Of a stretch of DNA of 64,000 nt, positions 10,965-22,818 are shown piece after piece. The DNA is from Cyclaneusma minus (lineage: Eukaryota; Ascomycota; Leotiomycetes; Marthamycetales; Marthamycetaceae): assembly GCA_037179335.1 (NCBI GenBank), contig JAKZHN010000028.1, positions 186,001 to 250,000 on the forward strand. The letters run 5' to 3'. The translations under genes and the position numbers were made by a program. Below the pieces are notes generated by a model. It worked only from the letters and a program-made list of their open reading frames with translations. It was not told the DNA's origin and ran no database searches. Within the stretch, counting starts at the first letter, position 1, and every line of letters begins with the position of its first letter.

Positions 10965-13074
10965 ATGGCGGGCCCGAACATTTACAGCGCGACTTACAGC
11001 AATGTATGGCCCCTCGAAGCTGCTTTAAAGCGCATTCATCCTTCAACCAATGCTGACCAGCCCCTAGATTCCCGTCTACGAGTTCCAGTTCGGCGCAGAC
11101 CTCAAGGAACATGTTATGCGACGTCGCCATGATGACTGGATCAATGCGACACATATTCTGAAGGCTGCCGGGTTTGACAAGCCTGCGCGAACACGTATTC
11201 TAGAGCGAGAGGTGCAGAAGGAGATCCACGAAAAGGTTCAGGGCGGCTATGGAAAATACCAAGGTCCGTCGTCCAAGCCCCTAACTCGATGTTCAGCTCT
11301 GACAGTCAATAGGCACCTGGGTGCCACTGGATGCAGGAGAAGCTCTGGCAGTGCGCAACAACATATACGACAAACTCAGACCAATCTTCGTGTATACCCC
11401 AGGAGACAAGAGCCCACCTCCTGCGCCGAAGCATGCCACCAACAAGCCCAAAGCCCCAAAGAAGCCGGCGGTGCCCAAGTTCTCAAACAGTCAGTCTACT
11501 GGTTCCTTTTGGAGTTCAAGGCTAACAGGTCAGAACCAGCAGCCGCCCCAGCTCGTGCTAGCATGATAAGTGAAGACTATGACCAGGGCAGCTCGCAAAT
11601 GGCCGACGATGATCCTCGGGATGATATCACGGTTGACTCTGCGTCTATTTTCGATGATGATCGTTACGATATGTCACAGCCGCCAACAGGCCACCGCAAA
11701 CGGAAACGCGAGGATCTATCAGGGCAAAATTTGATCGAGCAACAACACCGAATGTACGCCGACGAACTGCTTGATTATTTCATGCTTTCTCGAGAAGACG
11801 ATCCTGGTTCTCGACCCGAACCCCCTGCAAACTATATGCCTGATTGGCATATTGATCAAGAAGAGCATACCGCTCTGCACTGGGCTGCTGCTATGGGAGA
11901 TATTGATCTTATCAGGCAGCTTAAGAGGTTTAACGCCGACTTGTCTGCTCGGAATATCAGAGGAGAAACACCTCTCATCCGATCAGTCATGTTCACGAAT
12001 TGCCAAGACAAGCAGACTTTCCCCAAGGTCGTGCAAGAACTGATTTCGACGGTCAAAGACGTCGACTACTGCCAGTCTAGTGTTCTTCATCATGCAGCTG
12101 CTACTTGTAATTCCAGGATGAAACATAGCTGCATACGTTACTACCTGGATATCCTGCTGAACAGGTTGACAGAGTTCATGGAGCCAGATGATTTCGCCCA
12201 GTTTCTTGATGCTCAAGACCAGGAGGGCAATACTGCGGTTTTACTGGCTGCGAAGAATGGAGCCAGGAAATGTGTCAGAGCACTCATTGGTCGAGGAGCA
12301 TCAACTAGCATCAGAAACAATGAAGGCCAGACTGCCGACGAGTTTATCCAAAAGCTCAATCGAGCTCGCCGCACTCGAAATCTTGGCGCTTCCTCGTCAC
12401 CCTTTGCCCCTGACTCGCACATGTCTCTCATTGATCCCGTTCTTTCAGAGCCAGCCAGATCCGCCCTACTCAGTCACCAATCCGAAGCCGCCAACACGGT
12501 CGAGTCAAAAGTAACACCGCTCCTTGTTGAGAAGATCCACGAACTAGCCAAGAGCTTCGACGACGATATGACCGAGCAGCAGAACATCGAGCAAGAAGCC
12601 GCGCGGGCACTCAGCACCGCCAACGCCGACCTCGCTGCAGCCCAAATAGAACTTGCCAAGCTCCGAAACGAGCAAGAGCGTATGGGTTCCCATACCCAGA
12701 AAATGTCTGAAGAACTGGAGGAACTGGAGCTCGAGGTACTTGGCCTGTTGGAACGCAATCAGGCGGCGAATCTGAAGAGCCTGCTCCAACACTCCGAGAA
12801 AATGGAAGACGGCAAGATGGTCAATGGCGAGAGTGCAGATGAGCGTATTGAGCTGGCAAAAGCGCTCGTTGAGGAAAGGAATCGCCGCCATCAGTTGCTC
12901 AGGGAGCAGGTAGAGGCGGCTGGTAAGGCGGGCATGGCCGAGCGCGGCGACATGTACAGGGCGCTGATTGCCAAGTGCCTCAATATGAAGGCGGACGAGG
13001 TCGACGATGCCATCGACGGGCTGATTGAATATTACGAAGAGGAGAGGTCGGATTCCAGGGAATCTGTGTTTTAA
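10965..13074 (+). CDS. mbp1: MBP1/Res-type APSES transcription factor with ankyrin repeats (MBF complex DNA-binding subunit)
   Basis: Model join(10965..11003, 11068..11263, 11313..11489, 11534..13074), 650 aa. An N-terminal APSES/KilA-N DNA-binding domain (about 13-115) carries VMRRRHDDWINATHILKAA and GFDKPARTRILEREV. A basic Pro/Lys-rich linker with a KRKR cluster follows. Ankyrin repeats (about 235-400) include EEHTALHWAAAMGDIDLI and EGNTAVLLAAKNGARKCV. A C-terminal coiled coil (about 500-620) would pair with a Swi6-like partner. The family activates G1/S genes through MluI cell-cycle box sites in the nucleus. The last intron is short (donor 11490) and its acceptor is ambiguous. AGs at 11533, 11539 and 11542 all keep phase and differ by two or three residues. 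Confidence 0.93.
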
Positions 13075-13631
13075 GCTTCCCACGAGCAGGCGGCTCATCG
13101 GCGCGATCACGGGACTGGGACAATTCCCGGATCTCCCAAGTCCAAGAAAACCAGCCGCGGACCCTGGCTCGATCCTTTATCCTTCCTCTTTCGCGTTTCA
13201 TGGATTTCTGCGATCTTTTGTGTACTATTTTTTGTACTGGTAGGATATTTGCGAGAGGGCCAATACCCGGAGTTCAGGGGTGGAGGATTATGGAAATTCC
13301 TTGGTGTTTGAGGGGGAGGGTGGCATTTTGCTGGTTTAGCTGGCGCTATTTGCGGGCCTGAGAGTTACGAGGGCTTTGAACTCAGCAATGCTGATCTATG
13401 TCACGCTATGTGATGAAAGAAAGCATGAGATTTTACGTTCTTTTTCTGTGGACTTTGTGAATTTGTGAAATCGCTTAGTTTAGGTAGAATCTTCTACAGG
13501 CTCCCAAATCCACTATACCCAATCGAAGCAATCTAACCACACCTCTCCCTCTTTCAAACAACAGGGGCAACAAACCAGGCTTCCCCGTGGCTCTAATTGT
13601 TTCTCTATACCAAACGTAGACGCCAAGCATT
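13075..13631. other. Convergent intergenic region, no gene seen
   Basis: 3' flanks of the MBP1-like gene and the minus-strand gene to the right. No coding signal and no strong structure noticed. Confidence 0.5.
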
Positions 13632-15530
13632 TCATTCCTTTCTAATTCTAACAGTATACACCTGGCAATACCCACAGCGCATATGTCCACACGCCGAGCA
13701 GCTATCGATGAAGGTAGTCATGCCACTGTCAAGGCATTCCGAGCATGTCCACAACATTACACGTTTCTTCCTTGGCTTCCGGGACTCATGAAAGTCGACA
13801 GGAGCTTCAAGGCGTTGATATATCGCAATTCTCTTCAAATATTGGATCGTCTTCGCATGTGCGGGCTCGTGTAAGTGTGGAGCGAACTCGTTAATATGCC
13901 GTGAATCGCTGGGTTCCGAGTTGCCTGGTGATTGTGTACTCGTTTGGAGAGAATCGAATAAATTAATGTGAGTCTCGACTTGACATTCATTGCTGTTATT
14001 GAAGATGGTTTAGCAGCCATTCAGACAAATAATAAAATATATGGATGGGGCTGTACCAGCAAAACAATTCGGTTCCAGCCTTCGATACCCGTACAAGACG
14101 GCCTCTACAATTTGGTTTGTAGCATAATACCATCGAGAGTGGAACCCCCAACCGATATACCATCGACATGGTTATTCCTATACCAGGCGTGATCATTGCG
14201 GAAAAGTTCGACGAAGAGATATGCAACCCAGATCCGGCAAGTGCAAGCTGGTATAATCCTTGCTTAGCCATATCTTCCCCAGGGAGCCCTGAAAAGGACA
14301 TCTCAATAAACTGTCTAAGCATCTGATTTATAATAAGCCCGCTGCGATATCAAAGTGAATATCAACGGGATTTACCTGGTAATTGCAGAATACGTCATAT
14401 TACCCGAGATGGCTGTATGACTTGGGATAATCGCAGGCTACTTCAAAGACTCAAAGTTAGCGATGAAGAAATTATCCAGAACAGGGATAGCCATACAATA
14501 GGTTTCGTAGAAAACACCCGAGGTATAGAAAAACCATGTAGTACCTGCGATTTATTAGCCTTGCGATTAAGAGATATGCACAGGACGTCCTACACTTCCT
14601 GGAGAGCTTCTTGGTCAATAACATCTTCATCGAAGCCGGCACTCTCGGGCTCCAGATTTTCCCGATTCCTTACACGGGAATTCGCAGTAGTCCTTGATCT
14701 CTCACCACCAGCTGGCCCATCCACGACTTCGACAATTCTGGGTGCTGTTTCGCATCTGTTCTCAATAGCTACCGGGACACTGATACGCAGCTTGATTTCC
14801 TCCACTGCCAAGGCCAGGACATCCTTCTGTTGCTGACCTTGTTGTTGAACTTCCATGCAAAGTGCTTCAAGACGCTGGGCAATTCTATCGGTATCTGACT
14901 CTGTTCTAGCTTCCAGAGGCTGTAGAGCATTCCGCAGTATTGCAAGGAGTTGTGGACTCAGGACTTCGGTGAATGCGGAACGCATGTCTTGCGGCAGGTT
15001 TTGTTTCGTCGTAGCCACTACGTCCCTTTAAAACCTTTAGCTTGGAACCCTTGATTCCTCCAAAGCAGTCCAAGCGGTGAGTGATGGTAGTAAGAATAGG
15101 AAACATACAAGGTAAGTCGCTGCATCAAAGAATCCAGTATCCTCATATGGTCGGCTATCTCAGCCTTCAATCGCTTCAAGCCCCTCGACTTGAACAGGAA
15201 CCATTGCAACTTCCTGGAAACGTGTCGATGGTGACCTTTCGCAGCGCTACTCCCCAGACTTGGCTCATATTTCTTGACATCCGCTAGGAACTCGCCAAGA
15301 GGTTCCTTGATCTTCTTAACCCGTGCACTGATCTCAGTCGCGTAGGTTGGCGGCGCGTTGAGAGCCGTGAAGGTCTGGAGAGGTTCGAGAGTACGCCGCA
15401 AGTCCTGTAGGAATTCCACAGCCTCGCGATACTCGTTTGCAGCTCCGTCTACACTGTCGAGTGCTTGAGCGATTTGGATTATGATGGTGATTGCTGCAGC
15501 GACATCGCCGGCAGACCAGCCGAAGGACAT
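13632..15530 (-). CDS. Fungal STAND/SesA-type N-terminal domain protein with probable ubiquitin-like region and Cys-rich C-terminus
   Basis: Five-exon model: 15530..15109, 15025..~14643, 14544..14442, 14341..14057, 13992..13632, about 517 aa. The N-terminal ~150 residues (MSFGWSAGDVAAAITIIIQI..., LRRTLEPLQTF, GHHRHVSRKLQW, MQRLTL) match the domain placed at the start of many fungal NLR/STAND and signalling proteins. A Gln-rich helical linker follows. FESLNGLIINQMLRQFIEM and MITPGIGITMSMVYRL resemble the ubiquitin-like domain often found in these proteins. The tail has paired cysteines (YKPNCRG, FCCNEC, WTCSECLDSG, DSCSACGHMRCGYC), which suggests zinc binding. The donor of exon 2 is uncertain: 14642 and 14675 both keep phase and give 517 or 506 aa, and the stop at 14590 lies beyond both. 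Function unknown; recall of the family is from memory. Confidence 0.6.
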
Positions 15531-15751
15531 AGCGAGAAAGGTTGATGTAGGGATTTTCTCTGGGATGCAATCTGAGAATAGAGCTTTTGACAGAGGAGAT
15601 GGGAATTGGGAATGACTACAAATATTAAGCAGCATGCGCGCCAGTTGGAGGGGCAGTGCCGTGCTCAGCCTCTGCTGTGACCTGTTGATCTTCCAATAGC
15701 GACTGCAGCTGCATCTACCAATCATAATGAAGCATTCACCTAAGTAAGGTA

Positions 15752-16307
15752 CAGTAGGTGGAAAAAAGTCTGGGTACGGTTAGCATTTAGCGCGATAGCG
15801 CCACGTAGGAACGCGCTAGAGTAAATGTAAACAAGCCATTTTAAAGCTCTCTCTCTCCTTTATACACCCATGCAAAAATCAATATACCAATTAATTGTAT
15901 GCGCCGGGAAGCCCCCCTTGAAAAATCTGAACCTTAAGCCCGCCAATTTTTTAAAAAACGACGCAACCAAAAGCTAGCACCATTTATCCGGGCCCGCATT
16001 ATTCAATTCAAAAAAATAGGCATAAGCTATGGCAAAATTGCAGCCCTATTCCACCTTTTTAAATCCATATGCTTTGGGGTGGTTTAAAAAGCTTAAAAGC
16101 AAGGAAAAATACTTAAAACTCAGTCCAAAATTAATAGACCACGCGTTTTTATTAAGGCTAATAAGCATAATGGACAAAGTAATAGATAAATATGCAAAAA
16201 AATTAAGCTCTACTATGAAATACAAGTGTCAGACAGTTATTGAGGCTAATGGTGGGTATACAAAATACTAAAATGACAACCGTACCCAGACTTTTTTCCC
16301 CCCACTG
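15752..16307. mobile_element. Internally deleted Tc1/mariner-type element with terminal inverted repeats
   Basis: A 556-bp element flanked by TA on both sides (15750-15751 and 16308-16309). The ends are inverted repeats of at least 30 bp beginning CAGT and containing GGAAAAAAGTCTGGGTACGG, with 2 mismatches in 30. The interior is AT-rich. It keeps a transposase helix-turn-helix fragment near 15980-16070 (FIRARIIQFKKIGISYGKIA). In another frame, ending at 16271, it keeps what looks like the extreme C-terminus of a Tc1 transposase (TVIEANGGYTKY). The catalytic DDE/D core is absent. It is therefore a non-autonomous deletion derivative, which could move only with a transposase supplied from elsewhere. 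Confidence 0.85.
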
Positions 16308-16523
16308 TACTTAGTCTTGGACCGGTGAATTGTTTGGGGGACATACTCAAGTCTAATGTAAAAGTCTTAAATAAACGACTGGATCGCTAAACATGTCCCT
16401 TGGATCGCTTCGGCTAGATCACAAGAAGACATCAATACCAAAACAATTTGTCAGTGTGGAGATAGTACTAGTATCATCCCTCCAGATCTCATAAATATAG
16501 CCAGCATCATACCCACTCGGATC

Positions 16524-18355
16524 TCACCATGCAATAAACGTCTCTCGAACCCTCCTCTCCTCTCCCACCAAACAAACAACCCTTGCCTTCCGCTCCCTCA
16601 AACTGTAAACACACTCCGCATCCCTAACCCTCTGCAATCCACCACCCCTCGAACTGCCACTCCCACAACTCCCCGGACTCCCCATCTCCAACTCCAACTC
16701 CAAAAGCCACTCACCCACCTTCCCCACCAACACACTATCCCAAACCCACTTTCTCCTCTCCGTACCCAGCAGCACCGCAATCGCCTCTCTCCGCAAACCC
16801 ACATCCGGACATCTCCTCGCTACCAAAAACAGCGAAAGAATATTCATACTTTCCGTGCTATACCGGCCTTCCTCTCTCGTTCCCTCAAACAATATCTGTG
16901 TCTTGCTGATCTGTACAATCTCGGAGAACAGCGCGTTGAACTTGCTCGGTAAGGCAGTGTTGATGTGCGCCGCATGCACCAGCGTCAAACAAAAGGTTAG
17001 GTAGTGTAGCTGTAGCGCAATCGAGGATATATAATCCGCGCTTCCAGCAGGCGTGCTTGCGTGTGCCTTGAGGGGCTCGAATGCTTTCTGCCAGCGATCC
17101 ATATATGTAAAGAATTTCGTTTGCATGGACGACTTGTGTGCCAGAGGATGTTGGGGTTTGGAGGGAAGCGGATCGCAGTGACTGTATTCGAGAAAATTTA
17201 GTGCGGGGTGCTGGGAGAGATGCTGGGAGAGGGAGTCCACGAATTGCCAATGGGTGGCGTAGTGTGTGGTGCCTGCCTTTCGAAAGACGTGCGGTGTCAT
17301 GGACTTGTTGATGTGCCGTGCTTGGTTCATGATGATGTTGAGATATGTACGGGCTTCGGACGTGGAACCGAAGGTAGGGGGCATGTTTTCGACGAATATT
17401 GTGTTGCGGCGAAGTACACTGATGTGATCGACTGGAAGAGGTGTGGTTACGAAGGTTTCGAAGGTGACTTCGAGGCGTTCAAAAACCTCGCAAAGCTCGT
17501 CTTCGATAAGCTCAGACGCCGGGGAGCTTGGAAGGGACCTTGATGTATCAGTCAGGTCCCGCTGAGCTCTAAGATCATTGATCAGTTTCAGTCCGTTTTG
17601 TACTTGGGCCGCGGCGAAATAGTAGTTGCAATGGTAAGTCTCGAAGACAACAGTGAGGAGACAGGAGAGCAAGGTAGTGCGGGCGTTCTGGCGGCCTTCG
17701 TAGACTACCTGGCGCATCAGACCTATGGCTTTGTTGTATTGCCGTAGGGCGAATTCGAGATGTGCATCGGAGCTCGAGGCTTCCCCTTGGACAGAACTGT
17801 AGGCTTGACTCCGTGCTGCTGCAGATAAAGAGGTCATGTCAAGAGCGCCAATAGCTACCACGGCATATCGGATAGAAACTTCTTTCTCGCAAGCTTGCAG
17901 TACAATTCGATTCCACAGTCCAGAGTCCACGCATCCTGAAAGCAACGGTATCGTCTTATCACAAAACCGTTGGAAATATCGATTTTCTTCTTCGCCCGAG
18001 AACAGACGCTTGTAGGGTTGCTGTGAAGATATTGGCGGCACTGGCGACTTGTCCGACGCAGAACGAGGCTGGTGGAAAATGACCGAAAGGGACCCATCCT
18101 TGGGAGTCATCACATATGAATCCAGGGAATTCTTGGAGACTTTAATGTTCTCGTAGCCCCCACATTTTGCTCCAAAACGTAGACAACGTATGCAGCTCGG
18201 TCTCTGTTCATCGCATTTGACTCGACGAGATCTGGAAGCAGTCAGTCAGAGCCCTGAATAAAGCTAGCGACTTGGTGTCCGTACTTGCAGGTTCGGCATC
18301 CTGTCCGAACCTTGGGAAGACTCGCTCTTTTCTTTTTAGAAGACGCTTCCGCCAT
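16524..18355 (-). CDS. Zn2Cys6 fungal-specific transcription factor
   Basis: CDS complement(join(16524..18231, 18285..18355)), 592 aa. A single 53-bp intron (GTACGG..CAG) interrupts the zinc cluster after the second cysteine, a common place for an intron in this family. The binuclear cluster (about residues 20-47) is complete: GCRTCKSRRVKCDE followed by PSCIRCLRFGAKC. The remaining ~540 residues are helical and resemble the fungal-specific transcription factor domain type 2 (repeated DMTSL, AFEPLKAH and ALQLHYLTFCLTLVHAAH stretches). No neighbouring enzyme cluster is present, so its targets cannot be guessed from context. It is probably nuclear. The acceptor and donor keep frame exactly and no interruptions are seen. 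Confidence 0.9.
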
Positions 18356-21300
18356 GTTTCTGTCTTGTTTCTGTCTTGTTTCTGCAGATTCGATGCCACT
18401 GATAAACTGGAGAGGCAGGTAATTGACGTTGCTGTCACATGGAATGCGTGTGGGGCTGTGTATAAAATCGCTTAGTCTTGCTCAAGTAAGCACTGTGGGG
18501 GACTTTTTTGAGCTCCGTGGGATGTGACAGCTGATATCATGGAACGTGGAAGAAGACGGGGATGCCGGACAATCTTTATATTCAAAGGCCTGTGTAACTG
18601 AGTTTGCTTCGAGTTCGACTGGGGGTGATAAGGCTGAAGCTGAAGAGATGTAGGTAGGGACGAAGAATATGAACACAACATGTGGACTTGTGTTCACACT
18701 CGTGCATGGGCGGACCCAGCCGTTCGGTCTAAGCCAGCTCCGCGAGCAGTGACTGTGTACTTCCGGCTATGAATCGTCCGTATTGAAAGAACTGGCGACT
18801 AGAGTTCAAAATGCTGAAGCATATTGTAGTACGATAGAGTTGAGATGATAATAAGGCCACCTTCCAACAATCGGGAAGGCTGTAGAACTGAGGCTAGACG
18901 AGCACAAGGCCCTATATATGCTGGGCAGTATGCAGCTACCTAGCTTGACAGAGAAGCCGGAACTAGGACAAAGCTCAAGTGTGATGAGCGGCTGTCACTT
19001 GTGGAAGCTTCTGCCTGAAGATATAGTGGGCCGCTTGACGCTTTTCCTTGAGCCTAAGTGATTTGTGAGAAAGCTAGGGTGATCATGTATAAGTAATATA
19101 TGGAAACAGTGCAACAAGATAAGAAGTCGAAATCAGCCCGTAATTTGGGGGGAGAAAGAATAGGCCTAGGTAACCATGCAAGGTTAGATTTTATTCGGGG
19201 CGCCACGCGCTATACAAGACCCGACTGCCGTTTGTACCAGGCCCAATCCAGATAAATGTGCCTAAGAATGATCATGAGCTGCCCACTAGAATGGTGCCAG
19301 AGGGTCAAGATAGAAAGATGCGACCGAGAAACATGAATGAAAGGTGGTGTAGAGAGGTGACGGGAAGAGCGCCACAGGAATGGCAGCGGTAGCAAGCTAG
19401 CCGTAAGACAAGGAAGGAGAACGAATGGGCCCAGGATGCAGGATGCATATCACAGCCCGGGGTGGCTCCAACGGTGGGTGATGGCGGTAAAGGCCGTGGA
19501 GGGATCTGGAACGGCTTGGAGTAAACATCGGCATGAGCAGGCTGCAGAGTGGTGAGAGTCGAAAGACGACGGCGATTCCCAGCTTTGGTTCATCCTCAGA
19601 CCTCAATTACTCCAAAGGCGACTAGGATTTGATCAAGGCGACAGAGGATTCCCGATTGCGCACATCAGGGACAGTCCAGGCTGAAGTGCCGGAGAGCGAA
19701 AGACCGGGCAAGTTGTTGGCTTGAATCGACGAGGATGGATGGTGAGACGATGAATGGGTTGCTTCCGAAAGCGCATGGATGGGAACGTGCACGGACCAGC
19801 ATGACCAAACGAGCATTTCAGCCTCAGGCTGCACCAGTTAACTACCTCAATATCACTTTTCCGGTCTAGGGCTGACAGTCCAGCTTCCATTCTTCCTCGC
19901 GCTCTAGACAAGATGACGAGGGATGCATATACACATGGTCATTCAACCGAGAGTCCGAGTTGATCCCACACGGTGAGCTCGCTCTTCAATCTGTTCTCCG
20001 CCCTCCTGATGACAACCCATGTTGTGGGCCGGTTTTACGAATGTTCTGTTCAGCTCAGGTCTTCTTCCTTTTTGTCAGACGACAACCATCCAGCTTCGCT
20101 CTTCCCGACATGTCAGAAGCGAATGCTTTGCATGTTCGGCTGAAGCTCATGTCCACCACAGCCCTGTGAGAAGAATTTTCAAGCTCGGAGACACATCCGC
20201 AACTCTTTTTCAGCTGCGTCAAAAACAGGACGGTCCTGTCATGTCCACGCAGTACAATCACTACATCAGTTTTACGGACTGTGGTAAATTTCCATTGCGT
20301 TCCCTCCTCGGTTTACCACTTCTGTCCGGAGGCATCATGACCAAGGATCCGGCCGCCACGCCTGCAAGTGCTTATATCAGAACTTACCGGAGAGAGGATT
20401 GTCACCAACATTCACTACTGGCTATCTTGTGTATCATCAATCATGCATTGTTCAGCCTCATATTCCAGACGAACGGAGGTTGCTGTACTACCGTTCATAT
20501 ACAAGGTGGGGCAGAGCCACGAGGCTCCCACCTATTCACACCGTTACTTCACTTGACTCATCATCGTCACTATCTGTGGAAGGACACCGGTGAACGTCCA
20601 GGGTGCAAAGTTGCACGGGAAGACGGAGAAGACCCCGGATGCAACAAGCATTACCCCCTCACCAAGACACATGGGTTTTTCTTCTAGTTACGCTGCTTTC
20701 AAATGGAGCCAGATTGGTTCACACCACCCTGAAACGTCGAGTATGCCAGATGATCTAGGTCCCGGTTCTCAAAAAGGCCATATCCAAACAGCTCTTCTCC
20801 CCTTCTGTGCATAAGTACGGAAAAACCCATGCGACTGCGTTGATCTTCGACTTCAATGCAACATCGGCACTTGAGACCGATTTCACCACACCCTCCTCGA
20901 CTCCAGGGTTCGTCAAGAGCTATTGCCCCCAGTGGAAGATACCGGATCTATCCTTACGACGCCCAACTTACCAATCTAAATGCGCCTTTCGCAACTTGCA
21001 CCAACAACATTAGCAACTCCATGTCAATGATCAACGGCCACGCAATAGTGACGAAGTCGACGAAGGCCTGAAATGCCGGCCTTGTTCGAATCCTTCCGGT
21101 GTCTACTGCATTTCTGTTACCAGGGATTCATTCTCGGCCTCTTCGGTATCCGAGGAAGGAAAGGCCTTGAAAGGAGCGGCAGTGGCATTTCTGCACGGCT
21201 CATGCCCCGCTGTGAGAGCTGCAGGTTGGCAAACCATCGTCCTTGGGCTACACGGAGGCTAGATTGCTAGGTACCACTGAGCCGCATCCGCCGAAACTCT

Positions 21301-22128
21301 CGTTCATCCGCAGTGTGCTTGAAATGTGCCATCGCTGATGAATGTAACAGATCCCACGTGGCATGAATGACTTCAGCGGCACTTCACGGGAGATATCAAA
21401 ACGTTTGAAGATCCTAGCTACAACATCATCAAATGAGGACGACTATTCGCAGCCACCGTTGACAGCGGAGCCGCACGAGGGAAGCACCTGTCGCAGGGCG
21501 CAGTCTTAACGTCTCAGCGGCCGACGCTATCCAAAACAGGTCGGCATCGCGGACTTGAAAAAGTGCCGCTGAGGTCAGATCACTAATGGATTTTCAAGCA
21601 TTTTCTGGATTCTGGGCCCTTGTTTGGAGACCGAGCATTGGAATTCGGGGGAGCCTTCATGTTAAACCTCGTCACACCAGTCTTTTGCTTTCTCGTACCA
21701 ATTACAACAAGAGCTATAGCCTATACGTTAATTTCCTCCAGTCCCAACTTGCTTTCAAAAGTCCACCTATTATTGAATTGTGTCGAACTTTCCAGTCTTA
21801 TTTCGTTTCAACATCATAGTTGACGGGTAGCTCCGTACCGGGCTTCAAAGCACAATCACACACCGTCACAAATCCCAAGTGAAACCTGTGCCGCCTTGTA
21901 GCATAACATACCACGAGACTACCCGAGCCGACAGCGCGGTCTTCGATCGTGCAAGGTTCCGTCACCCGTCTTGGCAGGAACAACCGTAGGAGCTCGAAAT
22001 CAGCGTAGGATTGGAGCTAATCATGTGCCGTAGGGACGGTCTGGATGGAAGGATTCCCGATTACGTGACGTTCCGGCTGCGACGTAACTTCGGGTTCCCC
22101 TTTCTGGACCCATCAAGTTGTTGTAATA
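18356..22128. other. 3.8-kb gene-poor region
   Basis: No gene is supported. Open frames of up to 222 codons occur (20019..20687 on the plus strand), but their composition (rich in His, Cys, Ser, Thr with no domain) and the lack of splice partners make them look like chance. No tRNA, inverted-repeat element or tandem array was noticed here. Confidence 0.45.
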
Positions 22129-22230
22129 CCTCAAGTACTCTCAAATATCCGTGCTTCTAGAATACTCCGGGTCTCTTAGAATATCCCGAGTTACTTGGAA
22201 TATCTCAAGTGATTAGGAATCTCCCAAGTC
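22129..22230. repeat. 19-bp degenerate minisatellite, block 3
   Basis: Five units in 19-bp phase, including GGGTCTCTTAGAATATCCC, GAGTTACTTGGAATATCTC and AAGTGATTAGGAATCTCCC. They match the late units of block 2 (AGTTACTTGGGATATTCTC) in length, orientation and sequence, so this is the same repeat family ~14 kb away. Confidence 0.7.
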
Positions 22231-22818
22231 AACGAAGCTTTAACTCTCAGCCATGCTGCGGCTGAGGGTAGTATCATACGGGACTAGGACTGTTACCTGT
22301 TCTTGTGAAACTTGAACCATGAGCCAGTTCCGTACATATCCTGACTTCCAGATGGGCTAAGGTAGTAAGCGGTGTAATGTTCCACGCAGATGAACTCGGA
22401 ACGCCTCTGGCAGGGTGGCTTTCAAGACCGTTGGTAAGTGGAGAGAACACGAAACTTGTTACACGGTGAAACCGTGGGTTCCGGGGCGGAAGTTGCTCTT
22501 TGTCGTTCATTTTGAGAATTAGAGTTTCGATGTTGAGGCTCTGCGGACCTCGCATTTGTCGCTCCATCATTCCTGCCAAGTGGAATGGGAAATACATCTC
22601 CGAGGCATCATCACGAGAAAAAATACCAAGCCCGTATGTGATGTTAGATTCTAGAATCCAACTCACAATGGAAGATCCAGGTACATGTAGGGGCCAGCAC
22701 GTCAGCGTGAAACCTCATACCCCGCACCGTAACAACACCCGAATTCCGTAACCTTCCAACTTCTTAGTCCTTCTACATCACAGCTTCATCATTTTGAAAA
22801 CATTAAAACCGCGGGATT
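22231..22818. other. Intergenic; one uncertain minus-strand open frame
   Basis: An open frame of 130 codons (22666..22274, minus) has no recognisable domain and no clear splice partners. It is left unannotated as a gene. The remainder is probably the promoter of the sterol-dehydrogenase-like gene at 22819. Confidence 0.4.

Noticed and set aside
16029..16271. 80-codon open frame inside the Tc1/mariner element as a gene
   Set aside because: Its start is in a different frame from the HTH fragment and only its last ~15 residues resemble a transposase, so it is debris of a deleted element.
20019..20687. 222-codon plus-strand open frame
   Set aside because: Its composition is rich in His, Cys, Ser and Thr without domains, and there are overlapping frames of similar length. 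It looks like chance in a GC-balanced intergenic region.
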